Of a DNA stretch of 8,577 nucleotides, positions 5,625-8,577 are shown piece after piece. A program made the position numbers and the translations under genes. The stretch lies in NCBI GenBank assembly GCA_011049495.1, contig DSBF01000184.1:1-8577 (forward strand). Direction: 5' to 3'. Origin of the DNA: Ignavibacteria bacterium. Its GTDB lineage: Bacteria > Bacteroidota > Ignavibacteria > Ignavibacteriales > Melioribacteraceae. Under the pieces are notes generated by a model that did no database searches, had not been told where the DNA came from, and was given only the letters and a program-made list of their open reading frames with translations. How positions within the stretch are numbered: position 1 is the stretch's first letter; each line of letters opens with the position of its first letter.

Positions 5625-7358
5625 TTAATTTTTTCTTTTTCTTCTGTTTGGTCTCTTTGATTTATCAAATCGTTCCGAACTTCTTTTGTTATTACGTTTA
5701 CCCTTGAAACCTTCCCTTCTAGCTCCGCTTCTTCCTTCGGATTTTCTGCTTTCTGCGACTTCAATCTTAAGCTCACGTCCATTAAGTGTTTGCCTATTGA
5801 ATCCGGAAAGGAGTTCTTTTTCATAATTACCATCAGCTTCAAAGAAAGAAAAGTTCTTCATTATTTCTATTTCACCGATATCGATTGATTTGATGCCGGA
5901 ATAATCTTTAATCATACCAATTACAGAAGTTGGTTTAATACCATCACGTGATCCGAGATTTAAGAAGAAACGAGTATAATTATTAGCTTTACGAATAGAA
6001 TCTCTTCCGGGTCTTTCGGTTTTACCGGATGGAGCACTTAGCTCGGGTAAGTTTTTATAGTAATCCAAAAATCTGTTGAACTCGATCGACACAAATCTCT
6101 GAATCAATTCCGTGCGATCCATCCATTCGAGTTTCTTAAAAATAGTAGGAAGGAATCCTTCAACATTAGTATGATCAACTTCTACTTTTTCGACTCTGTC
6201 AATTAGGTTAAATAATTGTTTCTCGCAAATCTCTTTGCCCGAGGGCATTGGTAATGTTTGGAATTTTTTGCCCAACTTTTCTTCAATCATTCTGATTTTA
6301 TTTTTCTCTTTTAGATTAGCAATAATAATCGAGGTACCAAATTTACCGGCTCTGGCAGTTCTGCCGCTTCGATGTGTATAAAGTTCTAACTCATCCGGCA
6401 AATTATAGTTGATAATGTGAGTAAGATTTTCGACATCTAAACCGCGAGCCGCAACATCTGTTGCAACCAACAATGTTGTATGCTTAATTCGGAACTTACT
6501 CATTACAACTTCGCGCTGCTGCTGCGAAAGATCACCGTGTAAAGCTTCTGCATTGTATCCATCTTGAATTAATTTTTCAGCAACTTCTTTAGTTTCTTGA
6601 CGCGTTCTGCAAAAAACTATTCCGTAAATATCAGGATTGAAATCAACAATTCTTTTTAATGCCAAATAACGATCGCGTGCTTGAACGAAATAACTTATAT
6701 GCTGTACATTTTCAGCCCCGGCATTCTTTTTCCCAATTGTAATTTCCACCGGTTTATGCATATACTTATTGGCTATTTTGAGTAACTGATCAGGCATTGT
6801 TGCAGAGAACATGTATGTGTTGCGCTCCTTTGGTGTGGCTTCAAGAATCGCTTCGAGATCTTCTTTGAATCCCATATCAAGCATTTCATCGGCTTCATCA
6901 ATTATAACTGCTTTTACATCCGTTAGATCAATAACATTTCTTCTAATTAAATCATAGATTCTACCGGGAGTTGCCGAGACAATCTGTGCACCTCTTTTCA
7001 ATTTATCTATTTGTCTTTCCATGCTGGAGCCACCGAATACTGCAGCGATACTAATTTTGCTGCTATGAACCGAGTAATCACTTAAATCATCCGCAATTTG
7101 TAAACATAATTCTCTTGTAGGACTAATGATCAAGTACTGAACATTTCTTTTTCTTGTATCGGTTTTATGAATGATCGGCAATCCAAATGCCGCAGTTTTG
7201 CCGGTCCCGGTTTGTGCTAAAGCGATTATATCTCTTGGTTTATCTTGAAGCATGATCGGAATAACTTCTGTTTGAATCGGCATTGGGTTGATAAATCCCA
7301 ACTCTTCAACTGCTCTAACGATATTTTCGTCAATACCAAGGTCTTTAAATGAAACCAT
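5625..7358 (-). CDS. deaD: DEAD-box ATP-dependent RNA helicase, DeaD/CsdA-like with DbpA RNA-binding domain
   Basis: The 577-residue protein has the full set of DEAD-box motifs: Q motif (Phe4 to Gln29), Walker A AQTGTGKT (48-55), PTREL (80-84), TPGR (130-133), DEAD (154-157), SAT (185-187), ATDVAARGLD (299-308) and HRSGRTARAG (329-338). Residues about 463-537 match the DbpA-type RRM found in DeaD and DbpA (FFLNLGSRDGIKP, then IGEIEI and FSFFEA). The last 40 residues are a disordered Arg/Lys tail. It unwinds short RNA duplexes using ATP, with likely roles in ribosome assembly, mRNA decay or cold adaptation. It is somewhat shorter than E. coli DeaD (about 630 residues). The start is supported by AAAAGGA 5 nt upstream. 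It is the first gene of a likely helicase, HAD, ATP-grasp transcript. The helicase call is certain; DeaD rather than another RRM-bearing paralogue is a judgement. Confidence 0.96.
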   Translation of the reverse strand: MVSFKDLGIDENIVRAVEELGFINPMPIQTEVIPIMLQDKPRDIIALAQTGTGKTAAFGLPIIHKTDTRKRNVQYLIISPTRELCLQIADDLSDYSVHSSKISIAAVFGGSSMERQIDKLKRGAQIVSATPGRIYDLIRRNVIDLTDVKAVIIDEADEMLDMGFKEDLEAILEATPKERNTYMFSATMPDQLLKIANKYMHKPVEITIGKKNAGAENVQHISYFVQARDRYLALKRIVDFNPDIYGIVFCRTRQETKEVAEKLIQDGYNAEALHGDLSQQQREVVMSKFRIKHTTLLVATDVAARGLDVENLTHIINYNLPDELELYTHRSGRTARAGKFGTSIIIANLKEKNKIRMIEEKLGKKFQTLPMPSGKEICEKQLFNLIDRVEKVEVDHTNVEGFLPTIFKKLEWMDRTELIQRFVSIEFNRFLDYYKNLPELSAPSGKTERPGRDSIRKANNYTRFFLNLGSRDGIKPTSVIGMIKDYSGIKSIDIGEIEIMKNFSFFEADGNYEKELLSGFNRQTLNGRELKIEVAESRKSEGRSGARREGFKGKRNNKRSSERFDKSKRPNRRKRKN

Positions 7359-7569
7359 TTTTTTCCTTTTAAATAAATTTTAAACTGAATGCAAAAATTT
7401 TTCGGGTGATTTTAATTTAGTAAGATTCAACAGGCTGGGATAAATCATCGAAATCAGGCAAGTCTAACATTTACTAACAGCATAAACAACAGTTAAAAAA
7501 TCATCCGGCAGTTATAAGCATTTTTTAACGGTGTTAAGATACGTAAAATAAATTGATTAACGGCATTAA
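7359..7569 (-). other. Upstream region and possible leader of the helicase operon
   Basis: This 211-nt gap holds no credible gene. It separates the DinB gene stop from the helicase start. A weak promoter candidate on the minus strand pairs TTAACA (7537-7532) with TATAAC (7516-7511), with a short 15-nt spacer. It would give a leader of about 150 nt. Other visible items are a perfect AAAAATTTTT palindrome (7393-7402) and a short TTAAC-GTTAA stem. No GC-rich terminator hairpin was found for the DinB gene. The length is in keeping with a regulated helicase leader, but that is inference. Confidence 0.3.
7364..7370 (-). promoter_or_regulatory. Ribosome binding site of the helicase gene
   Basis: On the minus strand AAAAGGA lies 5 nt before the helicase ATG at 7358. 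It supports this start, which also places the Q motif in its normal position at the N-terminus. Confidence 0.6.
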
Positions 7570-8058
7570 TTATTTTGACTTATATAAGCGCTTCAATAGA
7601 ATAATCTGCCCGGTGTGATAGATATTATGAGTTATCACCCCCATCAACAAATCGGCATAAGTCCATTTAGAACTTTTAGGAACACGTTCATCTAATTTTT
7701 TTGAATCAAAATTCTGGATAGCTTCTATAAGTAAACCGTGCTCTGTTTTTAAAAGTTTTTTATCAGCACCCCATTCTTTTTCTCCTGCTTTCAAATCAAT
7801 CTTCGCCCAATTAGAGGGACTTCGTGGAAATTTAGCCGGTTCACCTTCAATCAATTTATTTTTAACCGCATAATTCCAGTATGCAATATGTAATGTTAAT
7901 TCCCAAATTGAATGACGTTTTTTATCAGGTTTCCAAAGTGCTTGTTTATAATTAACTCCTTTAAGACTTCCGATTGTTGATGGACCTCCGTACCAAAGTC
8001 CTTTGCCGGGTGGCGGGTTTAAAGTTTGTAGAATGTATTCAATTCTCGAATCTTTCAT
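7570..8058 (-). CDS. DinB-family putative metal-dependent protein
   Basis: The 162-residue protein belongs to the DinB/YfiT-like four-helix-bundle superfamily. The histidines that bind metal in this fold are His57 (in SIWELTLHIAYW), His144 and His148 (in THNIYHTGQI). The N-terminal part has YGGPSTIGSLKG (23-34) and KRHSIWEL (47-54), typical of the subgroup in which a GPS motif and an HSIWEL motif precede the first metal histidine. Members include thiol-S-transferases for bacillithiol or mycothiol and damage-inducible proteins; most are uncharacterised. The ATG at 8058 is preferred over an in-frame TTG at 8073 because GGAAA lies just upstream of it, overlapping the TTG region. No signal peptide is present, so it is cytoplasmic. 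It follows the alpha/beta-hydrolase gene by 30 nt on the same strand, so cotranscription is plausible. The reaction cannot be told from the sequence. Confidence 0.85.
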   Translation of the reverse strand: MKDSRIEYILQTLNPPPGKGLWYGGPSTIGSLKGVNYKQALWKPDKKRHSIWELTLHIAYWNYAVKNKLIEGEPAKFPRSPSNWAKIDLKAGEKEWGADKKLLKTEHGLLIEAIQNFDSKKLDERVPKSSKWTYADLLMGVITHNIYHTGQIILLKRLYKSK

Positions 8059-8088
8059 ATATAATTTCCACAAATAAATTAGTGAATA

Positions 8089-8577
8089 TTAATACGGTTT
8101 GTTGCCGAAACCAAGTTCTCTCAAAAAGTTATCAATTTCAGAATATGCTTCTTTCTTTATTTTCTGATCGGGATTAGGCCAACCTTTATCGGATTCTGTT
8201 GATGGTGTGAACATATGCCCAACTCCATCATAAACAAAGAGTTTACAAGTATTATCATAATCAAGCATTCTTTGAGTGAACAATTCAACACCACTTAATG
8301 GTGTTACCGTATCATTTCTTCCGTGAACAATTATAGTGGGAGGTAAATTTAGTTTTACATGATGCGCAGGTGAAATATCAATTGGCTCAGCTTTATCTAA
8401 CAATAACTGTTTTACCCAACTATCATTTGTTAATTCTAATGCCGGTGAAACCAATAAAACAGCATTTGGTTTAGAACTAACTTTATTAGCATTGTTATTA
8501 AATATAGCAGTTGATGCCGCGAGATGTCCACCCGCTGACCAACCGTAGACAGCAACTTTTGAAGTATCAATTGAAAA
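8089..8577 (-). CDS. Alpha/beta-hydrolase (esterase/lipase-like), C-terminal part, cut by the right edge
   Basis: The frame is open from the right edge to a TAA at 8091-8089, giving 162 residues; the N-terminus lies outside the window. All three catalytic residues are visible. The nucleophile elbow VYGWSAGGHLAA is at fragment residues 10-21 with Ser14. The acid Asp89 is in HGRNDTVTP and the His121 is in DGVGHMF. GxSxGGH followed by this spacing is typical of BD-FAE/esterase-lipase type hydrolases that act on acetyl or other short ester bonds. The missing part should carry the HGGG-like oxyanion motif and possibly a signal peptide or lipobox, which would decide whether it works in the cytoplasm or envelope. 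Apparent start codons inside this stretch, such as the TTG at 8454, are not the real start because the Ser elbow is upstream of them. It precedes the DinB gene by 30 nt. Confidence 0.9.
   Translation of the reverse strand, partial: FSIDTSKVAVYGWSAGGHLAASTAIFNNNANKVSSKPNAVLLVSPALELTNDSWVKQLLLDKAEPIDISPAHHVKLNLPPTIIVHGRNDTVTPLSGVELFTQRMLDYDNTCKLFVYDGVGHMFTPSTESDKGWPNPDQKIKKEAYSEIDNFLRELGFGNKPY

Noticed and set aside
5597..5842. Minus-strand frame overlapping the end of the helicase gene
   Set aside because: It is an alternative frame of the helicase basic tail and RRM end. Its composition reflects that Lys/Arg-rich coding region, and no ribosome binding site favours it.
7974..8177. Plus-strand open frame of 67 codons
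   Set aside because: It is antisense to the DinB start and the hydrolase end, with no motif or ribosome binding site.

Overview
The window looks like chromosomal DNA from a Gram-negative member of the Bacteroidota/Chlorobiota/Ignavibacteriota group. The main clue is a secreted protein (1960-3432) that ends in a type IX secretion (T9SS) sorting domain with the core NYPNPFNPST, a wording typical of Ignavibacteria and their relatives. The DNA is AT-rich. Only some genes have a clear Shine-Dalgarno site. There are no tRNAs, rRNAs, insertion sequences, CRISPR arrays or phage genes. Assignment to a class is inference.

Layout. (1) 1-1269, minus: N-terminal 423 residues of a lipoprotein with WxVG-type propeller repeats followed by FG-GAP/VCBS-like repeats, cut by the left edge. 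(2) 1343-1879, plus: the methionine sulfoxide reductase msrA, divergent from the lipoprotein across a 73-nt gap. (3) 1960-3833, plus: a tight two-gene unit encoding a T9SS cargo protein with two DUF1566 domains and a small Spy/CpxP-like periplasmic protein. (4) 3834-4028: a convergent intergenic region with a possible terminator hairpin and a 12-bp tandem repeat that also has an inverted copy; the repeat abuts the stop codon of the next gene. (5) 7358-4029, minus: a gene run in the order DEAD-box RNA helicase, YjjG-type HAD nucleotidase, ATP-grasp ligase. (6) 8577-7570, minus: the C-terminal part of an alpha/beta-hydrolase (cut by the right edge) and a DinB-family protein.

How the genes may work together. 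Most genes are cytoplasmic housekeeping or stress functions: repair of oxidised methionine, RNA remodelling, nucleotide clean-up. The two-gene unit at 1960-3833 and the left-edge lipoprotein belong to the cell envelope. No complete new defence or mobile system is visible. The least explained items are the paired DUF1566-T9SS and Spy-like genes, the ATP-grasp ligase of unknown substrate, the truncated propeller lipoprotein, and the 12-bp repeat structure.
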